From contig OY754333.1 of assembly GCA_963573305.1 (NCBI GenBank), forward strand, positions 17,977,013 through 18,041,012: 64,000 bases of DNA, read 5' to 3'. The position numbers and the translations under genes are program-made. Each line of letters starts with the position of its first letter. The stretch's first letter is position 1. The notes below the pieces were generated by a model. The model did not search any database, was not told where the DNA came from, and saw nothing but the letters and a program-made list of their open reading frames with translations. This document shows, in pieces, positions 39,255 through 50,200 of this stretch. The DNA comes from Pyrrhosoma nymphula. Its lineage: Eukaryota > Arthropoda > Insecta > Odonata > Coenagrionidae.

Positions 39255-39549
39255 TTAAAAATAACTAACTGAGACTAAATATTTTATAAATAGAGAAACA
39301 ACGGGAAAGATTTTAATTTCAGATTCAGGTCATATTTCATTTTTAAAATCAAAACAAATTAATTTTTGTGTGTGTAATGTTAAAATAAAAAAATTTAACT
39401 TCGAGAGAAAACTCCCTTCGAATAAATACCAACTTTCCTGAAGAAATGAGACAATTCACAAGCCCAGAAAATGTCGAAATACCAATGGGATATTTTTGTC
39501 CCAGCCGCGGTTTTAGGGGGTCCGCAAAGACCAGCGGTTCTAGTGTTAA

Positions 39550-41108
39550 TTACTTGTCTGTCGCTGATTGAATTTAGAATGCATTAGTGCTATTTTACTC
39601 TTTTCTCCGTTGCAATAGTAATTAATTGCGCTGCACAGCTACGAGTATTGAACGATATATTTACAGGAATGCCCGTTCCTTCAGGGAAATATAGATGAGC
39701 TCTTGAGTGGAAAATAGTTGTAAGGCAGTTTTTTGGTCATTTTTTTGGTATGTGCGCCAGATAATTCCTTTCTATTCAACTTTGTGCATGAGTGCTATGA
39801 GTCTAGCTCCCATGTTTTTGTATTAAAATCCTTAAGATTTAAATTTTTATCGAAATTCCTTGAATCCTCTTTCTCCAAAAAGTTATATTTTTCTCATTCT
39901 TGCTCTCAACGGCACATATCTATCACCCTTCGAAATCGATTAAGTCACTGAAAAATCCCTAATGCTTCTTGAGCATGAGGGTAAGTGGTTGCAACGCAGC
40001 TGGTTATTCTCCCAGAAGGCAGCATTGGGCCAATTTAGGGCTGTGATACTCGTAAAACCATCACATTTGTTCTAGTATGTCGCTAGTATTGGATATTTCA
40101 TTACCATTAATAAAGAAGTGACGTTGGTTGAATTAAGAATGGATAGCCATTAATTTATTGCATTTTTTTATTGGCTGTAATTTTTTTATTGGCTGCTAGT
40201 CACAATTGTCGCTGAATGGGTTGTGTGGCCATTTTACAGGAACATTCAAGGAAATAGGAACATTCACAGAATACGTCTGGATAGGATAGGATGGGGAGAT
40301 GAAAGGGACCGTGAAAAGAGGTGGGAATGAGAAGGGAAAAGGAAACGGATTGGATCGCGGGGAAATAGGAATTGGGTGGGTGGGTATAGATGACGCGAGG
40401 GAGATGGAGAAATTGAAAGTTGGGAGGGGAATTGGAGGTGAACTTTAAAGAGGCAAGAGTCGCTTGGACGATTCGCTCTCGCACACCTCAAACACCCAGC
40501 CCAACTCCAGTATCTTTTCTTATTTTTCGGATCAGGCAAGTTTTCATGGAAGATGAAATCTTTGAGGAGGTCAGGAGGAGGATGGGGAGTGGGTACATTT
40601 CGTCTTCCATCGATGAAATATAAATGAAGAAGCGATAGCGAATGCATGAACGGAGGCGAGGAAAAGGAGGACGTGATGAATTTTATATTCGTTCGTTTTC
40701 TTTATTATTATTATTTTTGGATGAAGGAGTTTAGCCTTAGATCAATTCCCGGGACCCCACGCAACCGTAGGTATATTTAATCCTTACATCAAGCGATTTC
40801 ATTCTCTCATAAGAATTTCCCTGAGGGCAGAGATTCTCCTCGTGCCCTTCGATTTTGCTGGGTAAGCAGTTTTTAGTTTATTACCTAGGCAATTTTGCGT
40901 GTGATTGATTAACTTTGCCCCTCAGGGAGAACGGATATTAGCAATTTTATTCCATTTTAAAGAAGCTAAAACTAATATAAAACTATATTTGCCTTCACCA
41001 TATTTTTTACCAAAATACAACTACAAGCTAAATTAATTGAATTTAGATTTGTTTTTTTCTTTTATGTTCTGATTGTGTCAATCTCTTTTTCAAATGTGCT
41101 ATGATTTA
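39550..41108. other. No recognisable gene
   Basis: AT-rich flank of the piggyBac element. Around 40.26-40.65 kb purine bias opens several overlapping frames with no recognised domain. Confidence 0.4.
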
Positions 41109-41158
41109 GATAATAATAATATAATATATAATAATAATATATAATACCCTTATATAAT
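41109..41158. repeat. AT-only simple repeat
   Basis: A run of ATA/ATAATA units interrupted by a short CCC, typical degenerate microsatellite sequence. Confidence 0.8.
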
Positions 41159-42157
41159 GATTTAACTTTGAGTAAAATCAATGTTTCACTTCCTTGACTC
41201 CCTCATTCTGGGGTAATAATTCTCAGTGCGGGCTTTTTTGAACTCCATAGCTTTAGAATCTCATCATCTTGTTTCATTAATTGCATATACCTGGGAATTA
41301 TATCATCAAATATGATAGAAAACCAAGCTACGTGATAATAAGTTAAAATTTCTTCCTAAAATTTTAAACTGATAACGAATTGTAAACAGGATAGCGTGTT
41401 TTTTAGTTTTTATTGGAGGAATATCCACCTTCATGTTGGCGATCATCTGCAGCGGTGTTCAAACAGTGTTCCAGGGATGCCTTGGGTTCCACGAACTCTT
41501 TCCAAGGGTTGCACGAATTGTTCGTTATATTATTCTATATTATTCAATATTTATTCATTTCATAAGAATATTGAAATGAAAATATTTTTGGTTTACCTGT
41601 AATTTTTATAAATCTTAATTTTATTGACGAAGAAGTTTTCCGTAAAATAGTTAAGGTTCCTTGAACCGAAATATGCTTAAAAATAGAAAGTTGAAAGAAT
41701 AGTGAGTTTAGAAGAAAGAGGGATAATGTTCTTTAACGTAATACGTGTAATAAAATACAAACGCTCATCCTCAAATCAATTTAAATACCTGAAAGCAACA
41801 CAAATTAATTGTATGATAGGAGATAAACATGAAGAAATAAAAATATTATGAGAATATTCGTTAACAATGTAGACTTTTAACACTCACAAACGGCAATGAT
41901 GTAAAGGTAGGCGAGGACGCGCTTGGTATGCGTGATTTTCTACGACATACATAAGCAATTTCTGTCCGTTACATTCCGCATAAATACTCATGCATTCGAC
42001 CATATAAGCTATAGTATAACCAATCATAGACGTGTAATGTAAAGAAGTAGAATGATAATTCATTGTACCAAGCAATATTTATTTGAATGTGTCGAGTTTG
42101 AATGAGAGTTAAATTTGATTTACCCTTTCGAAAAATGCTTTCTAAGTTTAAATAATT
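41159..42157. other. No recognisable gene
   Basis: AT-rich with short open frames of 63-68 codons. It lies upstream of the PLE-like terminus, but no PLE protein end is recognisable in it. Confidence 0.4.
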
Positions 42158-42366
42158 GTTAATAATAATAAACACTTGGTTTTGATGACATCATCCTGAT
42201 GATGGCATGACATGCTGAAACCCGGGTCGTTTTGTTTCCAATAAAGTGTGGAATAACAACCGAGTGTTTATTATTATTAAAAATGAAGGAGTTCCACAAA
42301 GTAACGCCGGAGACAGTGTCTTATATTAAAATAATTGTCTTTCATTCAACTCAACTGTATGAATAG
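42158..42366 (+). mobile_element. Penelope-like terminus: hairpin, hammerhead-like core, short ORF
   Basis: Inverted arms of 22 bp (42158-42179 and 42258-42279, AACACT(T/C)GGTT within) differ at one base. Between them are CTGATGA (42196-42202), a GCAT/ATGC stem, GAAA (42217-42220), CCCGGG and GTC (42226-42228), the box order of a hammerhead ribozyme. A polyadenylation-type AATAAA follows at 42240-42245. The stem junctions are not perfectly canonical. Just after the right arm, ATG at 42283 opens a 27-codon frame beginning MKEFHKVTPETV. A second copy of this start (MEKFHKVTPDIV) lies at 46271. Penelope-like elements are known to carry hammerhead motifs in their terminal repeats, so this is the favoured identity. 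No endonuclease or RT is attached. Confidence 0.5.
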
Positions 42367-43888
42367 TTGGATGCCAATAGATTGCAAATGCTTTCTCCAA
42401 ACCCCTTTTACTGGACTAGTGTAACAAGACAAGGGTAACTATGTGTAGCTCAAGATGGATATTGTTTGATAATTTTGCATCGTCTGTGCTTTACGAGATA
42501 TTTTTAAGTAACTTAAATTTCTTATCGGGAATTGGCAAACATATTTTTAGTGAAGTTAATTGCATTTAGTCTTTTAAATTTTCCAGAACATCCTATTTTT
42601 GCTATTTGTTTAGGATTAGTACACAAAAAATGAGTGCTAAAATCGATTGTTAAAAAACTACGATACTAAAGATACGACTACCACTGGAACCCCTCGATAA
42701 AGTAAAAATCTTCTAAACCGGATTTCTCTTAAAAGCCTCTCTAAAGTGATGCAAAAGCTTACGGTTGTATTATCTTTGTGCCTCGAAAAGTTTACGAAGG
42801 TGTGTTGTTCTATTTTTCTTTTCTTTTCTTGCGGGAAAAGATTTGAAAGATTCAATTAGCTTCCACGAGAAAAGACAGAAAAAATTCCATTTTCATCATG
42901 AATTACATCACTGGAATGACTTACTTAACATTGTTGTTGGAGGAGGATTTCTATTAGGAAATTATAACAGATTGAAGAGGATTAAATATAGAGGGTACGA
43001 GAAATTGCATTTAAAAACATTTCCGGAGAACTTAAGTTTGACTTTTTGCTGTTAGATGAGTAAACGGATAAAGAAACAAAACAATTGTTCTCCTTAATTT
43101 GTTCCAGAAGGAAACATTTTGAAACTCTAGGAACAAGGAACTCGAAATTTAACGATCGCCACAGGATATACTTAGCAAAAAAAATTTACGCTGCAGGAGA
43201 CATGTTGCTTTGACTTGTCTTGCCTATTCAAAGAAAAAAGAATACCATTTGAAGCGTAAAAGCACGGTTTAAAACCTTCTATCCTCTATTGGACTTGCCA
43301 TTGCTGAGAAATTCTTGGTAAATTCAAGGTATGGTTTTAGTCGGGAGGACACGAAATCCTTGGAAAAATAATTGAAGTACTGCTATGCAACTATGGGAAC
43401 AGTGGAGACAAGTTAATTGTATTTGTCTGGGAGGTTTTACTAAAATGTTTGACCTCAACCCCTACAACTTCTCTTGTAAAGTAAGGTAAAATAAACCCGA
43501 TTTTTCTTTTATTATAGTTCGATGTTTTTTCAAACGGATTGAAACTTAACTTAATCCACCAAATAAACTATTAATTAAGTTCAAAAATCCGTCAAACATA
43601 TTCCGCCTTTTCATCCTAAAGCATGAAGATTTAAATAAGGATGCTGCTTCACTTTGACCTTGGAGAATTTGAGTACTAATGATATATTCACGAGAGATCT
43701 TTTGAAATAGTTGAAATTGCATATCGTTACCATCTGCTAGCGTGTACCGCAAAGTTTTAGAATAGTTAACCAGCAGATGAGTTTGTATTTTGCAGGGTAC
43801 GTTCCATTTTCAGTTGCACTACAAGCCTAAGAGAGTTAATGAGCAAGGAAAGTGATGCAGCTAAATATTTTCATAGAAAAAAATTGGT
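42367..43888. other. No recognisable gene
   Basis: AT-rich. A 96-codon plus-strand frame at 42765-43055 has no recognised domain. Confidence 0.4.
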
Positions 43889-43913
43889 TATATATATATA
43901 TATATATATATAT
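43889..43913. repeat. (TA)n microsatellite
   Basis: About 12 uninterrupted TA units, followed by further AT-only sequence to about 43.97 kb. Confidence 0.95.
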
Positions 43914-44066
43914 GTCATGTTACTAATCATATAATTAATTATATCATATAATAAATTATAATATTTTTGGATAAAAATTAAAGTAATCTTTGCCTTATAA
44001 CCACTAATAACATTCCTCCGCTACCACTGTTTCTATCGTTCCGTATTTTACTTCCTTACCTATGAA

Positions 44067-44642
44067 TAGAGCTACCATATTTTTATGTTCCAAAACCGGG
44101 ACATATCTAGGGTTGGAGAGACTGAAACTGGGACAAAATCGGGGCGTTGTTTATAATACTTAGCAAACAGCGTAAAGTTATTTTATTATTTGTTGAAGTT
44201 TAAAAGTAACCTGCAGCTGTGCCGGCTTGTTTTAGTACCAAATTATGAATAACCGAGCTTTATTCTCGATTTTAGCGGGGTGTCTGAAACCTTCGTGGGC
44301 ACCGCCAAGAAATTCCATCGGCTCCCCTCAAGAAAAATTGAAAAATAACGTATCTCAGCTCGGATCACCGGGGTCTTTTAACCAAGTGGCCAACGCGAAA
44401 TAGTCAGTCAAGATCCTTTGGGAATGAGTGTAATATTTTAATACAATATTTTTTATTTACATAATTCTAAACACATTTATCGCTGCGCATTTCCCTGTGA
44501 TGTGGAAAGCTGCCATAACGGAGGCATTTCGGGAAATTTCAGAGTCAGCCGGGACGAATTTGTCAACCGGTTGGGACACCGGGGCGGGGCGGACACTTCA
44601 AACCGGGGCTGTCCCACCCAAACCGAGACTACGGTCACCCTA
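44067..44642. mobile_element. Non-autonomous hAT-like element
   Basis: CCTATGAA flanks both ends exactly (44059-44066 and 44643-44650), an 8-bp target duplication, the hallmark of hAT transposons. The left end TAGAGCTACCATA and the reverse complement of the right end TAGGGTGACCGTA match at 9 of 13 positions. The right end is close to the TAGGGTGACC/CAGGGTGACC ends of Charlie-type hATs. Subterminal GGGAC-type motifs (CCGGGACA, TGGGACA, GTCCC) occur at both ends, as expected for transposase binding sites. The 576-bp interior has no transposase; its 71-codon frame (44502-44717) runs through the right end and is probably chance. Confidence 0.8.
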
Positions 44643-44650
44643 CCTATGAA

Positions 44651-45699
44651 AGGCATATCTTACCATGTGAAGTTCAAGGATAGAGGCAATGAGTTGCTAT
44701 TTGCATTGAGTTTCTGAAGTTTTAGGGAGTTTAAATTCTTCTTTATCGAGAATGAGCAGAGAATTTACTTTCTCACAATTTCTTCCTCTCAACCCATGTT
44801 TTCCTCAGCACCTATCGGTAGAAAACTCTATCCTTCGCCGGTTGTTTTCAGAAACATACCGGTTACGTACAATCTTACTGGTAACTTGGAGTTGAAATCT
44901 AAATAAATCTTGAAAAGTAAGCCATTTCGGTACCTGAAAAGAACTGATACTTTGGCAATAGGAATACAATACCTTGGGAAGGTTTTTGTGACACAAAATA
45001 TTTTTGGCAACACTGATTTCAACCCTGATGGTTTGAGATGGCATTCTGACCATGAACCACTATCTTGTCTGCTCACCTATTTTATACACCCATCATCTTC
45101 ATCGTTGCTGTGGTTAAATTTAGTTTATCCTAAATTTCTAGAAATAATAATCCATGATGTTGGAAGCAAGCATGACTGTCATTGATTTTGAATAAAAATT
45201 CATGCTCGCCGTGGAATACTCCCGTGTAAATACTCTTTCATGTTATGTTTACTCGTACAATAAAGTTACGTTTTCTTTTATTATTGGTGCCCTACTGTGA
45301 AAGATAGCTTGTCATTCAAGTCTCACGATGTGTGATGACTGGGCTCAGTTATTGAGTGGGCGTATTGCAATGTAGTCACTCGAAATAGATTCTCAAAACC
45401 CTAATCATGAGAGTAGGTCTGCCTTGAATGCGCCACCTGAGTAATGAGTTGGTAGAGGTAGACTCTTGCGAATCTCCACCTTCAAATGTCTTGGCTCAAT
45501 TGCTATTTCCGAAATCTCTACCTCTATTCGGAGTAAACTTGTAAACCGCTTCACTCGGGGCACATCCACGGACCATGGTGGTTTCATCCATTCGAATGGA
45601 ATAGAAGATCCTGAAAAGGATCTCTGATGGGGAAAACTTCGCGGTCTGAACCCATATTCACGAGGATGTCTAAGGGAAAAGTTTTCGTTGGATCTCTCA
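44651..45699. other. No recognisable gene
   Basis: Overlapping frames of 82-91 codons around 44.8-45.2 kb on both strands have no recognised domain. Decayed LINE sequence may extend into the right part, but this is not demonstrable by eye. Confidence 0.35.
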
Positions 45700-45850
45700 A
45701 ATATGCTCCCAGTCTTCGAATCGTTCCGTTCCCTATTTCTTGGCTATGCTGCCAACTCTCTACGTTTTACTCTCTACGTATCCTCTACGTTTCGTTGATT
45801 TTGAGAAGGTTTTCATCAGTGTAGTGTCGCCTTAGTTGAGATGTCAGTGT
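45700..45850 (+). pseudogene. LINE reverse-transcriptase motif A fragment (tentative)
   Basis: One plus-strand frame reads RFVDFEKVFISV near 45.78-45.82 kb, close to the FVDFEKAFDSV motif A of LINE reverse transcriptases, which contains the first catalytic Asp. Neighbouring sequence is in other frames (YVSLILRRF, STFYSLR), so the copy is frameshifted. Motif B and the catalytic FADD box expected about 200-300 bases downstream are instead found 0.8 kb away at 46.6-46.75 kb. That distance fits a later insertion in between. Confidence 0.4.
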
Positions 45851-46245
45851 CAATGTTATTCTATCAAAAAACTGGCAGGCCCATGGACTGTCCTACCTGT
45901 GATTTCTCTCTGAGCGATGAGTTTTCAATGTAGTTTCCTTAATGAAGCTCTTATCATTTAAAATACCTTACATCCATCACATATTTTACCTCCGCTTGAA
46001 CAATCCCAAATTCGAATTATTTTTCAAATACCTCTCCTTCATATCAAACTCTCTCCTCTCTATCACCCATTAAAGTGTAGTTTATTATTTTAAAATACGT
46101 CTTTTAGCCAATTCCTTCTCCTAATTTCTTTAATCAACTTCCTTTCCTTTCTTATCATATTCAAGATTGATCTTCATAACTTATTTGTACAATACATATT
46201 GGAAAAAGAACAAACTTTTCTTATTTCACCTGTAAGTTTATCTAT

Positions 46246-46330
46246 AAGCAAAGTTTATTATTTTTCCACTATGGAGAAATTTCACAAAGTTACCCCTGAC
46301 ATTGTTCGTTTTGTACAATACATATGTTAG
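46246..46330 (+). repeat. Second copy of the FHKVTP element start
   Basis: GTTTATTATTTTT is followed by ATG at 46271 and a 19-codon frame, MEKFHKVTPDIVRFVQ. The unit at 42262-42330 has the same layout: GTTTATTATTATT, then ATG and MKEFHKVTPETV. At the core FHKVTP codons the two copies differ only at third positions, all synonymous. No hammerhead-like boxes or inverted arms are seen here. Confidence 0.55.
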
Positions 46331-46513
46331 GAGTTAAATGAAGAGAACGATGTCTCATCGGAAACTTGTGCGTGTGTCAAACTGCGCAAGTAAGAGTGAA
46401 TTTTAGAGAAGAATGCAGTAGTATTTGTATTTTGGTTTTACGTGCTTCAACGGCTAAGGTCATTTCGCACACACCTTCTGCCACGTGCAGACGGGTAACA
46501 GTACTCGGACGAA

Positions 46514-46575
46514 TCGAAGGATCACCCCACATAACTCGAGCCGAGCACAGCGATGCTTAACTTCGGTGACTGATC
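46514..46575 (-). repeat. 5S rRNA-like fragment (5S-derived SINE or pseudogene)
   Basis: On the minus strand, GTCACCGAAGTTAAGCATCG followed by CTCGGCTCGAGTTATGTGG and GGTGATCCTTCG lines up with the middle of animal 5S rRNA. That part is GATCACCGAAGTTAAGCA, then the GGTTAGTACTTGGATGGG and GACCGCTTGG region, which includes the internal promoter. The 5' third and the 3' end of 5S are not recognisable, so it is not a working 5S gene. It adjoins LINE RT sequence, so either a 5S-derived SINE or a pseudogene is possible. Confidence 0.65.
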
Positions 46576-46589
46576 TGGAAGATAAGAAT

Positions 46590-47030
46590 GGCTGGCGGCA
46601 TTTGGTAGAGGAGTGAGACAGGGTTGTCCGTTTTTAAGGGAATTGTGTGGAAATGAAAGAAGGAATTTAAGATGGACAAAAAGTAGGCGGAGAGCTGCAA
46701 GTCTGATAGTCTCTTAGATTTGCAAATGATCAAGCGTTCGTCAAAACTGCCGGCCAAAGCACTGCATTCATTACTGAACGTGTTACGTGACCGTAGCGAG
46801 GGCTATGAGATGAAGAGCAACCACAAGAAAACGAAAGTAATGTGATTTACTACAGTAAAGAAAACATAATTAAGCAATCGAGAGAGTTGAAGTCATTTGG
46901 AACTAGTAGACCATTTATGTATCTAGGTTTAATTTTGTAGTAAATGTGTTTATATTCAATGGCATACGAAGAAAAATAGCTCAAGGTGAAGCCTTTACTA
47001 GGAGAAATTAATTGGTTTTTGCCGTCCTAG
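46590..47030 (+). pseudogene. LINE reverse-transcriptase fragment (motifs B, C, thumb)
   Basis: Reading across frames gives RGVRQGCPF (motif B), LRFANDQAFVKTA (motif C), a KKTKVM-type stretch, a YLGL stretch and finally RRKIAQGEAF. This order follows RTE/CR1-like LINE reverse transcriptases (GVRQGCxLSP, LRFADDxAL, KTKVM, YLGS, RRIAxAKxAF). The catalytic FADD box reads FAND, so one essential Asp is lost. Stops and frameshifts occur throughout. It probably belongs with the motif A fragment at 45.8 kb, and the C-terminal tail at 17.2 kb is of the same general type. Confidence 0.6.
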
Positions 47031-47130
47031 TTTGATGGTTTGACTATGCTCTTGATTTCTTCTACAAAACATAATTTTGGTTAACTTAACATTAATATTC
47101 ATGGCGATGTACTCATACTATCCTAAGATC

Positions 47131-47210
47131 TGGGAATGGTATAGTTCATGGAGCGAGTTTGGGAATCTGGGTTCGGCTCTCAGTCTAGTCTTTTCTCTTG
47201 CGAATTTCTC
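47131..47210 (+). repeat. tRNA-derived SINE head
   Basis: ATGGTATAGTTCATGGAG resembles an A box. GGGTTCGGCTCTC is a worn B box (GGGTTCGAATCTC), followed by AGTCTAGTC and GCGAATTTC. The last two strings match the 36.1-kb SINE copy in order and spacing. It is the most diverged of the four family members in the window. Confidence 0.5.
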
Positions 47211-50200
47211 TCACTCGTTTATTTTCCCCGCTGTGCTCCCTCACTTCATCCTCCCCTCATCTGTGACTCTTTCCCGCGCCAGCTTTGTCGTTTCACTAGT
47301 TCCTTCCGCAACCTCTCAAGCCCTCTCAATCTCCCACTTCCTTTAGGAGCACCTCGTTCAATCCTTTAAGTCAATCCAATCCCGCCGTCGCTCGACGCCT
47401 GCGGAATTCCTCCCATTCGACTCGCTTCCTTAGTCCTCGGGCGTCCTTACCTTTCCCAATGCACGATCACTCTTTTCCCTCCTCGTGTTTTCCTCGTACA
47501 CCCCGCTTTGGCACGTCCTCATTCCACGTGCACCATGGTTCGTTTCCCCTTACAGGGAGCACACTCGTTAGACGGCCTCAATGTTTCTGACGCTCGAATC
47601 ACCCCATTTTATCTCCCAACGAGTCTTATGACATTACGTTTTGCCGGGATTAAAATGGTGAGTGTTGAGAAGAAGACGTTTGATGTTTTCTGCGCGTCTT
47701 TTAATTTAGCCATCAGAGACTGGAGTAATATGATTGCGGTACACTCTTTCATTATCTTGTTTGCTACGGCTTTGAAAAACGAGATTTTTCTATTCCTCGA
47801 AATCTCTTACAGATTTTAAGATCTCAGTATGAAATCAGAGTTGCGTCAGCTCATTGGTTCTCTCAGTTTTATTGTGTACGCGCAAGGTAGACATTTTCTG
47901 AGAGTTTAATTTCATAAACTATGCTTGCCTTCCAAGTTATCATAAAACCTGTTTTTGTAATCACCATTAGTCCTTATATACTCATGGTTCCTTACGGGAA
48001 GGTTATTCCGAAGATCTATATGAAGTGTGACTTTCTAATTCCCCTCTTTTGTAATTATCACGCCCAAACTATAGCTGAATCATGAAGCTGCTCGAATCAC
48101 GCTGCTGAGGAGATTTTGGCAAGATTACTTTCTGCAAAGTGTCACCTAAGGAAACACACAATATTGTAGTACACGTGCGTTATTTTACAGATAGGATGGA
48201 GATAATCACCATCACCAATAAGCATAGATAGGTACACATAGAACTGTAACTCTTGTGACATATTAAAAAAAGATGAGCTTTGCATTTTTTATATGTTTTG
48301 CAGTATCGTACATGATCCTATGTGACTATGTCTCTTTCAAAGCACATTGAGTAATTTGTAGTGCTCAAATAGTCCTTGAAGAACCCCTCACTGTATCCCT
48401 CACTCTCAATAAGATTTGCTTTTCCTGCAAAAAACGTATGTTTGTGTGTGTATGTATTCACATTTGTCTGCGTTCATGCGTACATATCCTGATGTTAAAG
48501 CAAATATTCATTCCTTCCCTTGTATTGGGTCCCGAGTCGTGCCCTTCCAATCTACCACTGCCATCGTCCCCCGTCCCAAACTTGCCAGTTCCTTATTTAT
48601 GTATACATTCCAACTGCCTGTTTTCATTCATATTTTCTTCCTGTATCTTAGTCATTTTTTGTGCTCTCCATCTCCCTCTTCTTGCCTCGAAGATGTCATG
48701 TCTACTTGCTTGCCCCTGTATTCCTCTTCCCTTTTATTCCTCTACGGATGCCTTATTCACCATTCACCTCACTCTCCGACCTTCGTCACCGCATCCCTTT
48801 TCCTCAGGCCTTCTCCTCGATTCCGTATTCTCCGCCATGCCATCTTTGCTTGATCTCTGTTTTCCATGCATTCGGTTTACCCTCCACTTCTTCCAGCTTT
48901 CCTACAAACTATATCGCTCCCACATACTTGATGAGGAACTCTCGCGCCTAGATTTGAGGCAAAAAGAACGCTCGAATCTGAGCTGGATGTGCATGCCATT
49001 TCTGAATATGCGAGCTAAATTTATTTTCAGAGAATATTTGTTAATGTTCGCAAACAATTTATTCTAGGTAAAACTTGGGGTGTGAGTAAATCATGAATAT
49101 TATTAAATTATAAAAAATATTCATAAAGTTTTCATGCACAGACATAAACGTCACGCAGATCCCTTTCGAGGGAGGTTACAGTCAAATAATTCAAATTCCT
49201 GGTGATAGGCAAGTGAAGCTAATTCTGCATTAATTATTTATTCTATACTGTCTTATCTTTGCATACCTTTTTTGTTTCAGTTACTTTCATACATTACTTT
49301 AAACACACCCTCCTTGATCTTAAGACTCCTTACATACTTTTTTATCTCTCAACACATTCACCCATGACTTTCTCGGTCTACCCCTTCCTCTCAAAGCATT
49401 CACTCATCTATCATCAATCTGCTTCGTTAATCGACTCTCATCCCTTCTCTAGACTTGGACAAACCAACGACGCACACTCCTTTCATATATGTGTAGGGAA
49501 TTCAACGCACATTCTTTCATGAACCAGTCATTCCTGACCTTATTCATCCTACTTTTGCCACAAATCCTTTTAAGGTATCCATTCCGACAGAATTTAGTCT
49601 ACTCTTGTGCTTATCCTGTCATTCCAAAGTTTTGCTTCTATTAAACAAATAAAATGCATCTTCTGCAGGAGGAAGTTCAGTTATCGGTGGGACCAGGCGC
49701 AACATAACGCAGATTTAACTCCACTTTCTTTAAATTTACGAACAACAATAATATTAAAAAGAAAATTTTAAAGATTAGTAAAATATTTTAAACATAAGTA
49801 AATTTTAAAGATTATTTAAATATTGTAAAAGTGAAAATAATCTAGACAGAAAAGTATGACACGACTCATGTTCTAACTTTTCACATATGAGTTTACGTTT
49901 TTGTCATCCACCTCGCATTCCTCCTCTCTCTTCAAGATTCACAAATTACCTTCTGTGACCACTTTTAATCCATCATGTTTCGTCTTGGCTATTACTCTGT
50001 TGCTTTTTGAGGCAAAATGAGTGAATATATTATGCAATCACCGTTTGGAATGGCGTCTTTGCTGTGTGAATGGTTTTGACGGGGTTTTCAACAGAAGAGG
50101 TTTTTTTGTATCCTCCCTTATTGTGCATGTTTTTGATACCAAAGAAATTGATCTGGCTGAGAAATAATGAAATTGCATCAGAGCGTGCATTTTAAAAATG

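Larger units (their letters stand above)
36542..39549 (+). mobile_element. piggyBac-like DNA transposon (dead, with nested insertions)
   Basis: TTAA (36542-36545 and 39546-39549) bounds the element, the invariant piggyBac target site. Terminal inverted repeats are CACTAGAACCGC (36546-36557) and its exact reverse complement GCGGTTCTAGTG (39534-39545). A subterminal palindrome GGGACATTTTTGTCCC (36562-36577) recurs as GGGATATTTTTGTCCC at 39487-39502. A near copy of the terminal repeat, GCGGTTTTAG, lies just inside the right end. The interior carries a transposase remnant in plus orientation, a 171-bp fold-back insertion and a SINE. The total is 3,008 bp including both TTAA copies. It can no longer supply transposase, but the ends look intact. 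Confidence 0.93.

Noticed and set aside
41109..41158. CRISPR-like or satellite array
   Set aside because: Only AT microsatellite sequence. No repeat-spacer structure is seen anywhere in the window.
46514..46575. Intact 5S rRNA gene
   Set aside because: Only the central part matches; both ends of the about 120-base gene are missing.
48416..49067. Overlapping 145- and 209-codon frames as membrane proteins
   Set aside because: Hydrophobic runs result from T/C-rich codons. Three frames of the same strand are open at once.
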